Assembly: GCA_947477565.1 (NCBI GenBank)
Contig: CANJUR010000011.1
Coordinates: forward strand, 1 to 64,000
From: Deltaproteobacteria bacterium
Lineage (GTDB): Bacteria > Myxococcota_A > Polyangia > Polyangiales > Ga0077539
Direction of reading: 5' to 3'
DNA: 64,000 bases
Shown here: positions 1 through 7,812 of the stretch, one piece after another
Layout: each line of letters starts with the position of its first letter
How positions within the stretch are numbered: the first letter of the stretch is position 1
The notes under the pieces: generated by a model
Database searches by the model: none
What the model saw: only the letters and a program-made list of their open reading frames with translations
What the model was told of the DNA's origin: nothing
Translations under genes and position numbers: made by a program

Positions 1-1
1 C

Positions 2-2140
2 GTATGCGAGACAGGCTGGGGAAACTGCGACGGCGATGCGGTCAACGGCTGCGAGACCGACCTTACGACCACCGGGGCGCACTGCGGAATGTGCGGCAGC
101 GCCTGCGCTCCGCGGCTCAACGGGTCGAGTGCGTGCGTCGCCGGGGCCTGTGCGGGTTCGTGCGCGCCGGGCTTCGGAGACTGCGACGGCGACACGAGTA
201 ACGGCTGCGAGGTGACCACCACCACAAACGTCGCAAACTGCGGCGCTTGCGGTCGGTTGTGCGCGTCTCGGGCCAACACCACCGCTTCATGCGCGGAGGC
301 GGCGTGTCAGTACCGCTGCCGCGATGGCTTCGTCGATTGCGACGGCGACGCAAGCAACGGCTGCGAGGTGAACGTCGCCACGAGCACAGACCACTGTGGC
401 GGGTGCGGTCGCGCGTGCAGCCGCACCAACGGAACGCCGACCTGCGCCACGGGTAGCTGCGCCATCGCGTGTACGGCGGGCTTCGCCAACTGCGACGGCG
501 ACGTGGCCAACGGCTGTGAAACCGATACCGCCAACAACGCCCTCAACTGCGGCGCGTGTCGGACCGTGTGCAGCTTCCCTGGTTCCGGCGCCCGGTGTGA
601 CCGTGGGGTCTGCGTGCGCACCACGTGCGCGGCGGGGCTCGGCGACTGCGACGGGATGGCCGCCAACGGCTGCGAGGCCGTGCTCGACACAGACCCGGTC
701 AATTGTAGCGCGTGCGGCAATCGCTGCGTGCTCGCGAACGCGACGGCGGTGTGTCGCGCCGGTGGCTGCGCGGTGGGGGCCTGCGCGGCGGGATTCGCCG
801 ATTGCGACGGCGTCGCGGCCAACGGGTGCGAGGTGGCGCTCGGCGCCGATGCGCTGCACTGCGGCTCCTGCCCGCTGGCCTGCAACGCCACCAACGGAAC
901 CGCGACCTGCGTGGCTTCCGTATGTCGCATTGCCTGCGCAGCGGGCTTCGGCAACTGCGACGGCAACGTGGCCAACGGCTGTGAGGTCAACATCAACACC
1001 ACTGTGGCCTCGTGCGGCGTGTGCGGTCGCGCCTGCGCCCTGGCCCACGCCACCGCTGGATGCGCCGCCGGGGCGTGCACGATCGGGCGCTGCGACGCGG
1101 GCTTCGCCGACTGCGACGCCAACGCGGCCAACGGCTGCGAGACCGACCTCAACAGCACCGTCACCGCGTGCGGCATCTGCGGCCGGTCGTGTGTGCTGGC
1201 CAACGCGACGGCGGCGTGTCGGTTGGGGGTTTGCGCCATCGGTCTGTGCAACGCGGGCTTCGGGGACTGCGACGCCACCGCCGCCAACGGGTGCGAGACC
1301 AACCTCAATGCGACGACAGCGTCTTGCGGAGCCTGCGGGCGCGTCTGCAGCCTCGCCAACGCGACGGCGGCCTGTGCGGCGGGCGCGTGCTCGGTCGCGA
1401 GCTGCGCGGCGAACTTCGGCAATTGCGACGGCAACGCGGCCAACGGGTGCGAAACCGACCTGCGCGGATCGAACGGAAACTGCGGCTTGTGTGGCACCGT
1501 CTGCGCTGCAGGCACCGTGTGCAGCGGCGCGTCTTGTGCGTCGATTTGCGGCGCTGGAATGACCTACTGCGCGGGCCGCTGCGTAAACCTCACCATCGAC
1601 GTCGCGAACTGCGGGGCGTGCGGCAACGCGTGCGCCGCCGGGGCCAACGCGAGGTCGACGTGCACCGCGGGCAGATGCGGCTACGTCTGCGTGGCGGGCT
1701 TCGCGGACTGCGATGGCGTGGCGTCCAACGGTTGCGAGGTGAACCTCAATACGACCGTCGGCAACTGCGGCGGCTGCGGGCGCGCGTGCGTGCTCGCAAA
1801 CGCGACGCCGGCGTGCGCTGCAGGGGTGTGCGCCATCGCGAGCTGCGCGACGGGCTTCGGCGACTGCGACGGTGCGGCGGCGAACGGTTGCGAGGTCGAC
1901 ACGCGCGTCACGGTGACCAGTTGCGGGGCGTGCGGAAACGCATGCGCCGCCGCCAACGCGACGGTGGGCTGCCGTGTCGGGGCGTGCGCCATCAGCGCGT
2001 GCACCGCGGGCTACGGCAACTGCGACAACGCGTACGCCAACGGCTGCGAGGCAGTGCTCGCCACGGACAACGCCAACTGCGGCGCTTGCGGAACAGTCTG
2101 CGCGAGCGGCACTCAGTGCGTAACGGCCCGCTGCGTGCCG
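2..2140 (+). repeat. In-frame tandem repeats encoding NGCE/CGxCG modules
   Basis: Diverged direct repeats of roughly 110-150 bp encode the Cys-rich modules. The best-conserved nucleotide cores are those for the CDG, NGCE and CGACG segments. The copies differ at many third positions, so the array is old or selected at protein level rather than a fresh expansion. It continues off the left edge. Confidence 0.8.
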
Positions 2141-3094
2141 GTCAACGACACCTGCCAGACGGCGACGGCGATCAACCTCGCGCGCGGCTCGTCGATCGAT
2201 CTGCCGTTCTCCGTGGTCAACGCCGATCACACGACGGCGATCACGACGGAGTGCGCGGCGAGTACCGGGGGCGACGTGTTTTTCTCCTTCACGCTGACGG
2301 CGCCGGAGTTGGTCTACGCGGACACCTTCGGGGTCGGATTCGATACGGTGCTCTTCATCGCCCGCGACCTTCGTCCCCGCGGCGGGGCTTGCGAGGCGTA
2401 CATCCCCGCCGGCCGACCGGGCGAGGTGTGGTGCAACGACGACGCGAGCAACACCACGCGCCTCGACGTATTCACTCCGAAGTGCAGCGGCGGCGGGTCG
2501 CAGTCGATGATCGTTGGGCGCTTTGTCCCGGGGACTTACCTCATCGGCGTGGCTGCCTACAGCACCGCGATCGGTGTCGGAACGCTGCACTTCCAGCACC
2601 TCCCGCTCACGACCAACGGCGCTGTCGATTACATCCCCGAGGTCGTCAACGGCGGCAACTACAACTTCTCCCGTCGCCCCCTCGTGACGCCCGGAACGGT
2701 CGCGACCACCTGTGGCAGCGGCGCGGGTCCGGAGGACACATTCTGGTGGCGTAGCTGCCCGGAGGCGCTCCCTGTGTCGATCAGCGCCAACACCTGCGGG
2801 ACGCAAGCGGTCGATACGATTCTGGATATCCGTCACGCGAGAGGCTCGTCGGGAATCTGCAACGACAACGCGGGCGCCCTCTGCGAGAGCAACACCAACT
2901 CGTCGAACGTCACGCAGTTGCTCCCCGCGGGCCCTGGACTGCACACGCTCACCATGGACACCTATCGCGACCCTGCGCTGGGCTCGCTCTACTATCTGGT
3001 GATCAACCCGCTCATCATCGCGGAGCGCCGTCGGGGGCCGTTTCTCGGGTCGGTCTGCCTTGCGCGGGCGATGTCGCCGGGCGCGCGGTTCTGA
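2..3094 (+). CDS. Cys-rich tandem-repeat surface protein, 5' partial
   Basis: The reading frame is open to the left edge of the window, so the N-terminus and signal sequence lie outside. The visible part is a string of modules of about 36-50 residues, each with a CDG core, an NGCE motif and a CGxCGxxC motif; I count 13 NGCE copies. From about 2140 the repeats give way to a roughly 310-residue domain that begins NDTCQTA and resembles the pre-peptidase C-terminal beta-sandwich found in secreted proteins. The regular even cysteine spacing implies disulfide-stabilised extracellular stalks. Such proteins are common in Myxococcota and are often misannotated. Function is unknown; adhesion or a cell-surface scaffold is the likely class. 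The next gene starts 95 bp downstream on the same strand and is metabolic, so no functional link is implied. Confidence 0.85.
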   Translation, partial: VCETGWGNCDGDAVNGCETDLTTTGAHCGMCGSACAPRLNGSSACVAGACAGSCAPGFGDCDGDTSNGCEVTTTTNVANCGACGRLCASRANTTASCAEAACQYRCRDGFVDCDGDASNGCEVNVATSTDHCGGCGRACSRTNGTPTCATGSCAIACTAGFANCDGDVANGCETDTANNALNCGACRTVCSFPGSGARCDRGVCVRTTCAAGLGDCDGMAANGCEAVLDTDPVNCSACGNRCVLANATAVCRAGGCAVGACAAGFADCDGVAANGCEVALGADALHCGSCPLACNATNGTATCVASVCRIACAAGFGNCDGNVANGCEVNINTTVASCGVCGRACALAHATAGCAAGACTIGRCDAGFADCDANAANGCETDLNSTVTACGICGRSCVLANATAACRLGVCAIGLCNAGFGDCDATAANGCETNLNATTASCGACGRVCSLANATAACAAGACSVASCAANFGNCDGNAANGCETDLRGSNGNCGLCGTVCAAGTVCSGASCASICGAGMTYCAGRCVNLTIDVANCGACGNACAAGANARSTCTAGRCGYVCVAGFADCDGVASNGCEVNLNTTVGNCGGCGRACVLANATPACAAGVCAIASCATGFGDCDGAAANGCEVDTRVTVTSCGACGNACAAANATVGCRVGACAISACTAGYGNCDNAYANGCEAVLATDNANCGACGTVCASGTQCVTARCVPVNDTCQTATAINLARGSSIDLPFSVVNADHTTAITTECAASTGGDVFFSFTLTAPELVYADTFGVGFDTVLFIARDLRPRGGACEAYIPAGRPGEVWCNDDASNTTRLDVFTPKCSGGGSQSMIVGRFVPGTYLIGVAAYSTAIGVGTLHFQHLPLTTNGAVDYIPEVVNGGNYNFSRRPLVTPGTVATTCGSGAGPEDTFWWRSCPEALPVSISANTCGTQAVDTILDIRHARGSSGICNDNAGALCESNTNSSNVTQLLPAGPGLHTLTMDTYRDPALGSLYYLVINPLIIAERRRGPFLGSVCLARAMSPGARF

Positions 3095-3107
3095 TCTCCC
3101 TCGGGTG

Positions 3108-3138
3108 ACGCGGGCCTTGTCGTTGGACAGACCCGCGT
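3108..3138 (+). terminator. Inverted repeat after the surface protein, possible terminator
   Basis: Perfect 7-bp arms (ACGCGGG at 3108-3114 and CCCGCGT at 3132-3138) are separated by 17 bases in the 95-bp gap. There is no immediate T tract; a TTTTT run comes about 20 bases later. The long loop makes this weak. Confidence 0.25.
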
Positions 3139-3189
3139 GCCAGATTTCCTCCGTAGCCTTTTTACCGATCACGACTGAGGTCACGACCC

Positions 3190-4926
3190 ATGGCGATGGA
3201 TACTTTTGCGAGTGCGGCGGGCGATGAGGCCGGCGGCGGGGTGCAGGGCGAGGTGCCCGCGGACGTCGCGGCGATTCGAGAGGCGCGCGCGCGCTGGGAG
3301 GCAGGCGCCGTCGCGAAGGTGGTGGCGAAGTCGCCGCTGCGACAGGCGAAGTTCACGACGCTTTCCGACCTCGAGGTGCCCGACGTCGTGACGCCGGGGG
3401 ACCTTCACGTGGACTACCTCCGCGACCTCAACCTGCCTGGGGAGTTTCCGTACACCCGCGGTATCCAGCCGACGATGTACCGCGGGCGGCTCTGGACGAT
3501 GCGGCAGTTTGCGGGCTTCGGCACCCCCGAGCAGACCAACGCCCGGTACCACTACCTCCTCGCGCAGGGGCAGGCGGGGCTCTCCGTGGCCTTCGATTTC
3601 CCGACCCTCATGGGCTACGACTCAGACTCGCCGCGCTCCCTCGGCGAGGTCGGGATGTGCGGCGTTGCGGTCGACACGCTGCGGGACATGGAGGTGCTCT
3701 TCGACGGCATCCCGCTGGAGAAGATCACCACGTCGATGACCATCAACGGTCCGGCGATCGTGATGCTCTGCTTTTACGTGGCGCTCGCCGACAACCGCGG
3801 AATCCCCCGCTCGGCCCTCGGCGGAACCATCCAGAACGACTGTCTCAAGGAGTTCATCGCGCAACACGCGTGGGTGGTCGGTCCGCGGCCGGCGATGCGC
3901 ATGGTGACGGACACCATCGAGTTTGCCGCGCAGGAGCTCCCGCGCTGGCACCCGGTGTCCATCTCCGGCTACCACATCCGCGAGGCGGGCAGCACGGCGG
4001 CGCAGGAGCTTGCGTTCACCCTCGCGGACGGCATCGCCTATGTGCAGGCCGCCATCGAGCGCGGCCTCGACGTGGACAGCTTCGCCCCGCGGCTCTCGTT
4101 CTTCTTCGACGTGCACGTGGACTTCTTCGAGGAGGTGGCGAAGTTTCGCGCAGCGCGGCGCATCTGGGCCCGGGTGATGCGCGACCGCTTCGGCGCGAAG
4201 AAGCCCGAGAGCCTGAAGCTCCGCACGCACGCGCAGACCGCGGGCGTCTCGCTCACCGCGCAGCAGCCGTACAACAACGTCGCGCGGGTGGCGCTCCAGG
4301 CGCTCGCGGCGGTGCTCGGCGGCACGCAGTCGCTGCACACCAACTCCCTCGACGAGACGTACGCCCTGCCCACCGAAGAGGCGGTCACCATCGCGCTTCG
4401 CACGCAGCAGATCGTCGCGCACGAGACCGGCGTAGCGAACACCATCGACCCCCTCGGCGGCAGCTATTTCGTCGAGTGGATGACCAACAAGCTCGAGACC
4501 GAGGCGCTCGACTACATCCGACGTATCGATGACATGGGCGGGATGCTCAGCGCCGTCGAGCAGGGGTATCCGCAGCGCGAGATCGCCGGCGCGGCGTACC
4601 GGTTTCAGCGCCAGATTGAGCGGCACGAGAAGGTGATGGTGGGGCTCAACGACTTCACGATGAAGACCGAGTCCGCGCGCATCCCGACGCTGAAGGTCGA
4701 CGAGGAAACCCAGCGGCTGCAGGTCGAGCGGCTCGCGGGCGTGAAGGCGACGCGAGATCCCGCCCGGGTGGCCGCCGCCCTCGACGCCGTGCGCGCTGCG
4801 GCGCGAGGGAGCGTCAACCTGTGCCCGCCCATCATCGAGGCCGCCAAGGCCTACTGCTCCGAGCAAGAGGTGTGTGACGTGCTGCGCGAGGTCTTCGGCA
4901 CCCACACCGACCCCGCTGAGTTCTAG
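3190..4926 (+). CDS. icmA: Acyl-CoA mutase large subunit, isobutyryl-CoA mutase-like (B12-dependent)
   Basis: The 578-residue protein is a complete TIM-barrel substrate domain of the methylmalonyl-CoA mutase family and lacks the C-terminal B12-binding domain, so it needs a separate small subunit, which is not in this window. Conserved blocks include TMYRGR (95-100), RQFAGF (105-110), GTIQND (212-217), SGYH (259-262) and [10 protein letters not shown]. At the two substrate-specificity positions it has Phe107 (Tyr89 in P. shermanii mutase) and Gln225 (Arg207). This Phe/Gln pair is the isobutyryl-CoA mutase pattern; methylmalonyl-CoA mutases use Tyr/Arg to hold the carboxylate. The histidine general acid is His262. 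The start is the ATG at 3190, 7 bases after GAGGTC. The G-protein chaperone MeaB is encoded about 42 kb away at 47291. The substrate assignment is inferred from residues; other non-carboxylated acyl-CoAs are possible. Confidence 0.8.
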   Translation: MAMDTFASAAGDEAGGGVQGEVPADVAAIREARARWEAGAVAKVVAKSPLRQAKFTTLSDLEVPDVVTPGDLHVDYLRDLNLPGEFPYTRGIQPTMYRGRLWTMRQFAGFGTPEQTNARYHYLLAQGQAGLSVAFDFPTLMGYDSDSPRSLGEVGMCGVAVDTLRDMEVLFDGIPLEKITTSMTINGPAIVMLCFYVALADNRGIPRSALGGTIQNDCLKEFIAQHAWVVGPRPAMRMVTDTIEFAAQELPRWHPVSISGYHIREAGSTAAQELAFTLADGIAYVQAAIERGLDVDSFAPRLSFFFDVHVDFFEEVAKFRAARRIWARVMRDRFGAKKPESLKLRTHAQTAGVSLTAQQPYNNVARVALQALAAVLGGTQSLHTNSLDETYALPTEEAVTIALRTQQIVAHETGVANTIDPLGGSYFVEWMTNKLETEALDYIRRIDDMGGMLSAVEQGYPQREIAGAAYRFQRQIERHEKVMVGLNDFTMKTESARIPTLKVDEETQRLQVERLAGVKATRDPARVAAALDAVRAAARGSVNLCPPIIEAAKAYCSEQEVCDVLREVFGTHTDPAEF

Positions 4927-4931
4927 GAGTA

Positions 4932-5580
4932 AACGTCTCCGACCTCGCATCGGGCTCCATCCTGGAAGGTCGCTACAGGCTCGCGGCGCCGACGGCCCGG
5001 CGCACCGAGTGGATGAGCGAAATCAAGCAGTTGGGCGATCGGCTGGCGAATTTCGCGTATCCCAACCTCCGGTCTTTGGTGGAGATCAACACCGCGGGCG
5101 CGCAGCCTCGGGGAGTGGCTGACCGCGGTGTGCGGGCCGCGGTTCGCTCGGGCATGGAGCCATCCACCACGACGCGGTGCGTGGGCGTGTACTCGAAGGG
5201 CGCGATCCTGAGGTGCGCGAGCTCGATTTTCGCTTCGCTACCGAGTGGGACTCGTCGGCTCTGTCGGTGCTCGTCGATGCTTCCCCGGCGTAGTACGGGT
5301 TCACGGCGCACGCCTGCGAACCGGCGCTGCGAAACCCATCGGCGGATGTCTTCGCCACGGCGGTGCTCGTCCTTCGGTTGCTCATCCTGGAGGCGGTACG
5401 CCCAGGAGGGCACCGCAGCCTGGGGGCACTTCGTCTCGCCGCGGCAAAGTGAGGGACAGAGGACGATCACCGCGCTTCCGGCGGACGTGCATCCTTCCGT
5501 CTGGGAAGTCCTCGCGCAGGCCCTCGCGCGGCGTCCTGAATCGCGCCCCGTAGACGCTGGTCGCAGTGCTCTCACGCTCT
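4932..5580 (+). pseudogene. Degenerate serine/threonine protein kinase gene
   Basis: Kinase-like segments occur in order but in different frames. Frame 3 begins at about 4932 with LASGSILEGRYRL (glycine-loop region start) and LANFAYPNLRSLVEI. Frame 1 at about 5101 gives SLGEWL. Frame 2 from 5153 gives a catalytic-loop relic IHHDAV, LDFR in place of DFG, an in-frame TAG at about 5288 and SADVFATAVLVLRLL, matching the F-helix region. Frame 3 from about 5480 ends with LPADVHPSVWEVLAQALARRPESRP, the usual end of bacterial STPK domains (read as two adjoining stretches). At least three frameshifts and one stop break it. The order and conservation make a kinase origin convincing. The 5581-5837 stretch holds nothing I can assign and may be the decayed C-terminal tail. 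Confidence 0.75.
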
Positions 5581-5837
5581 GCGGCGTCGTTCGCTGCTCC
5601 GGCGTTCTCCAACCGATGGGCCCGTCGCCCATACCGACACGGGTGCAAGCGGCGGTCGCGTCGGTGCTCTGCGCCACACGCACAGGCGTCGCCTCGGAGC
5701 GTGCGCGCGCTGGGGGTGGGGGAGTCTCTGCGCTTCTCGGACGCGGTGAGGTGCGTCGGAGCGGCGTTGTGGTTGGTGACGGTGTCCCGGTTTGCGGCGA
5801 GGAAGAGGGAGATCGGCTGGATCTACGTGGTCGTGCT

Positions 5838-6374
5838 TCAGTCGCAGTAGTCGGAGAGCGACGCCATCTCGCCGAGGGCCTTGAGGCGGGCGAGGGAGAG
5901 GTCTTCGAGCTGCCGAATACGCTCCCGGGTAAGATTCATGATGGCGCCCACCTCTTCGAGGGTGATGCCGCCGCGGTCGGCGACGTCGAGCGCGCAGGTC
6001 TCCGGGAGCTCCCACACTTCCACGTCCGGGAAGTTGAGCTTGATGTTGCCGTTACGCTCGTTCACGTCGAGGTATAGGTGGTGCTTACAGCTGACGAACG
6101 GGCAGGGCCGCTCGGCGTGCGGGCCGTGCTGGCAGTCGGCGCGCGACATCGGCCGCTCGTAGTCCAGGTCGGGGTACTGCTGGCGCAGACGTTCGAGCTC
6201 CCGCTTGGACTGCCGTCGCATGGACAGCGTCCGGGGGCGTGACCGCGCGCGCGGCTTGCGTCCGCCGCGCTCCACACCGGGGACCTCCGTCGTGACCTCT
6301 GTCGAAAAGACTTCCATGTCCTCCTCGATGTCGAGGGTCACGGCGTTGCTGTTCACTTGAATCGGCATCGTCAT
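5838..6374 (-). CDS. Sigma region 4-like HTH regulator with Cys/His cluster
   Basis: The protein has 178 residues when started at the ATG at 6374, which follows GGGAGG by 9 bases; an in-frame start 36 bases upstream lacks a Shine-Dalgarno sequence. The N-terminal half is basic and low in complexity. The middle carries a cluster [19 protein letters not shown], spaced like a small zinc-binding knuckle. The C-terminus (about 140-170) matches sigma-70 region 4: ITLEEVG, then [11 protein letters not shown], a helix-turn-helix that in sigma factors reads the -35 box. No region 2 is present, so it cannot be a complete sigma factor. It is probably a stand-alone transcription regulator. Its gene is monocistronic with a 490-bp upstream gap, and the targets are unknown. 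Confidence 0.7.
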   Translation of the reverse strand: MTMPIQVNSNAVTLDIEEDMEVFSTEVTTEVPGVERGGRKPRARSRPRTLSMRRQSKRELERLRQQYPDLDYERPMSRADCQHGPHAERPCPFVSCKHHLYLDVNERNGNIKLNFPDVEVWELPETCALDVADRGGITLEEVGAIMNLTRERIRQLEDLSLARLKALGEMASLSDYCD

Positions 6375-6867
6375 GGTCGCGGTCCTCCCAAATAGATCGT
6401 GAGCCCGCACTCGTCCGTGCGAGCGGTAGACAGCCGTTCGTAATGAGGCGCGCGACCCGAGCGCGACGCCTCGTATGACGACTGTCCCTACCCAGTGATT
6501 CCTGTCAGATCGAAACCAGAGCTCCAGGGTGAGATGGGCTCCAGCACTCGCTGAGGACCCTCTTGTCTACGACCCATCCGAGGGGGTCAAAAATATAACG
6601 ACGAATCTCATCGTGCGCCCCGCGCGGGTATCTCCTCGGTGATCGAACACACCCCCCGAAGCCGCGGTTTGCGAGCGCTCTGCGCATCGAAGCGGAGTTG
6701 GATTGCGCTGACAGACGGGGAGTGCGGTGGGCCCTGCCGGGACTGCGTCGACGGCTTACCCGGCGCGCTAATCGTCCGCCGCGCAAGGAGCCTTCGCTGC
6801 ACGCGGTAGAGAACGAGAAATGAGCGTCAGGATTTTGGTGAGAATGGAAGGCGACGGGGAGGCGCAG
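6375..6867. other. 493-bp gap with no supported gene
   Basis: I see no credible coding sequence here. It contains the upstream region of the minus-strand regulator ending at 6374. It also contains a spaced inverted repeat, GAGGCG at 6445-6450 and CGCCTC at 6467-6472, with further CGCG symmetry inside the 16-base spacer, which could be an operator or a hairpin. An AT-rich patch lies around 6588-6600. No clear -35/-10 pair was found. Confidence 0.4.
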
Positions 6868-7812
6868 CTAGCGCTGCATGAGGCCGGAGAGCACGCCTTC
6901 GCGGGTCATTCGCCCCGAGAAGACCGCTTCCATCGTGGTGAAGATCGTCGCCTCCACGCGGTGCTCCTTCGCGAAGGCCACCACGCGCGGAACGAGCGTG
7001 ACCGCCTCCACTCGCAGCGTCGAACGCGCCTGTGCCTCGGCGATCGTAGCGCCCCCGGCCAGCGCGGCGCCCAGCTGGCACTCGGGTCGATCATCCTGGC
7101 TCATCGCAGCCAGGAGATCGCCGATGCCCGCCACGCCGAAGAGGCTCCGCTCCTCTGCGCCCGCGGCGACGGCGATGCGAGCAGCTTCATGCAGCCCCCG
7201 CGTCAAGAACCCACCCAGCAGCGCCGGCGGCACCCCGATGGCCCGCGCGTACCCGAGCGCCACGAAGAGCGCTCCGTTGAGCGCGCTCGACCATTCCAGG
7301 CCGACGAGGTCGTGGCTCACGGAGACCCGCATCAGCGGGCCCTGCAACGCGGCGCGCACTGCGTCGGTCACCTCTGGGTACCGCGACGCCGCCGCCAGCA
7401 CCGACGGTCGCCCTTGCAGCAGGTCGTCCGCGAGCGCCGGACCCCCCAGCGCGCCCACCCGTCTGCAGGGCGTCTCCTCGCGCAGCACTTCCGAGATGGG
7501 CGTGAGCCCCTCGCCGGAGAGGCCGCGGATGCCGTGCACGATGAGGTGAGCGCCGTTGACGACGTCACCGAGCGAGCGCGCCACCTCGCGCACCACGTCC
7601 GACGGGACTGCCATCAGCAGCAGGCGCGCATGCTTTGCGAGCGCTCGGAGGTCCGTCGTGACCTCGACCTCCGCGGGGAGCCCATCGGGCCGCTCTGCGC
7701 GGCGCGAGTGGAGCAGCGTGGGGTGGCCGTTGCGCGCGACTGCGCAGGCCAGAGCAAGCCCCCAACGCCCGCCGCCAAAGATACCTACCGGGGTAATCTG
7801 GTGTTCGGCCAT
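6868..7812 (-). CDS. GpsA-like glycerol-3-phosphate dehydrogenase homologue lacking catalytic lysines
   Basis: The 314-residue protein has the GpsA layout: an N-terminal Rossmann motif (FGGGRWG, about 12-18), then the helical substrate domain with FLTRGL and GIGDLL. In E. coli GpsA the sequence KGL, the GPTFAKE block and the GAVKN block carry active-site lysines. Here those positions read HGI (His93), GPALADD (Asp129) and ALNGA (Asn179), so all three lysines are gone. NAD(P) binding looks intact but normal dihydroxyacetone-phosphate reduction is doubtful. The ATG at 7812 overlaps the acyltransferase stop by one base (TGATG) and follows GGAGG by 5 bases. The tight pairing with a glycerol-3-phosphate acyltransferase suggests a lipid-related role, perhaps a different substrate or a regulatory pseudoenzyme. 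Confidence 0.75.
   Translation of the reverse strand: MAEHQITPVGIFGGGRWGLALACAVARNGHPTLLHSRRAERPDGLPAEVEVTTDLRALAKHARLLLMAVPSDVVREVARSLGDVVNGAHLIVHGIRGLSGEGLTPISEVLREETPCRRVGALGGPALADDLLQGRPSVLAAASRYPEVTDAVRAALQGPLMRVSVSHDLVGLEWSSALNGALFVALGYARAIGVPPALLGGFLTRGLHEAARIAVAAGAEERSLFGVAGIGDLLAAMSQDDRPECQLGAALAGGATIAEAQARSTLRVEAVTLVPRVVAFAKEHRVEATIFTTMEAVFSGRMTREGVLSGLMQR

Noticed and set aside
2-2140. CRISPR-like or satellite DNA repeats
   Set aside because: The repeats are in frame, diverged, lack unique spacers of fixed size, and encode conserved cysteine modules.
287-3184. Long open frame opposite the Cys-rich repeat gene
   Set aside because: Its Ala/Arg/Val-rich sequence is a mirror of the high-GC repeats and shows no domain pattern, while the plus-strand frame has strict cysteine spacing.
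3190-4926. Plain methylmalonyl-CoA mutase (mutB/mcmA) call
   Set aside because: The Phe/Gln specificity pair and lack of a B12 domain argue for an isobutyryl-CoA mutase-type large subunit.
5013-6077. 354-residue intact gene on the plus strand
   Set aside because: Only its first and middle parts look like kinase pieces, other kinase pieces lie in other frames, and its 3' part is antisense to the sigma-like gene. It is treated as part of the kinase pseudogene.
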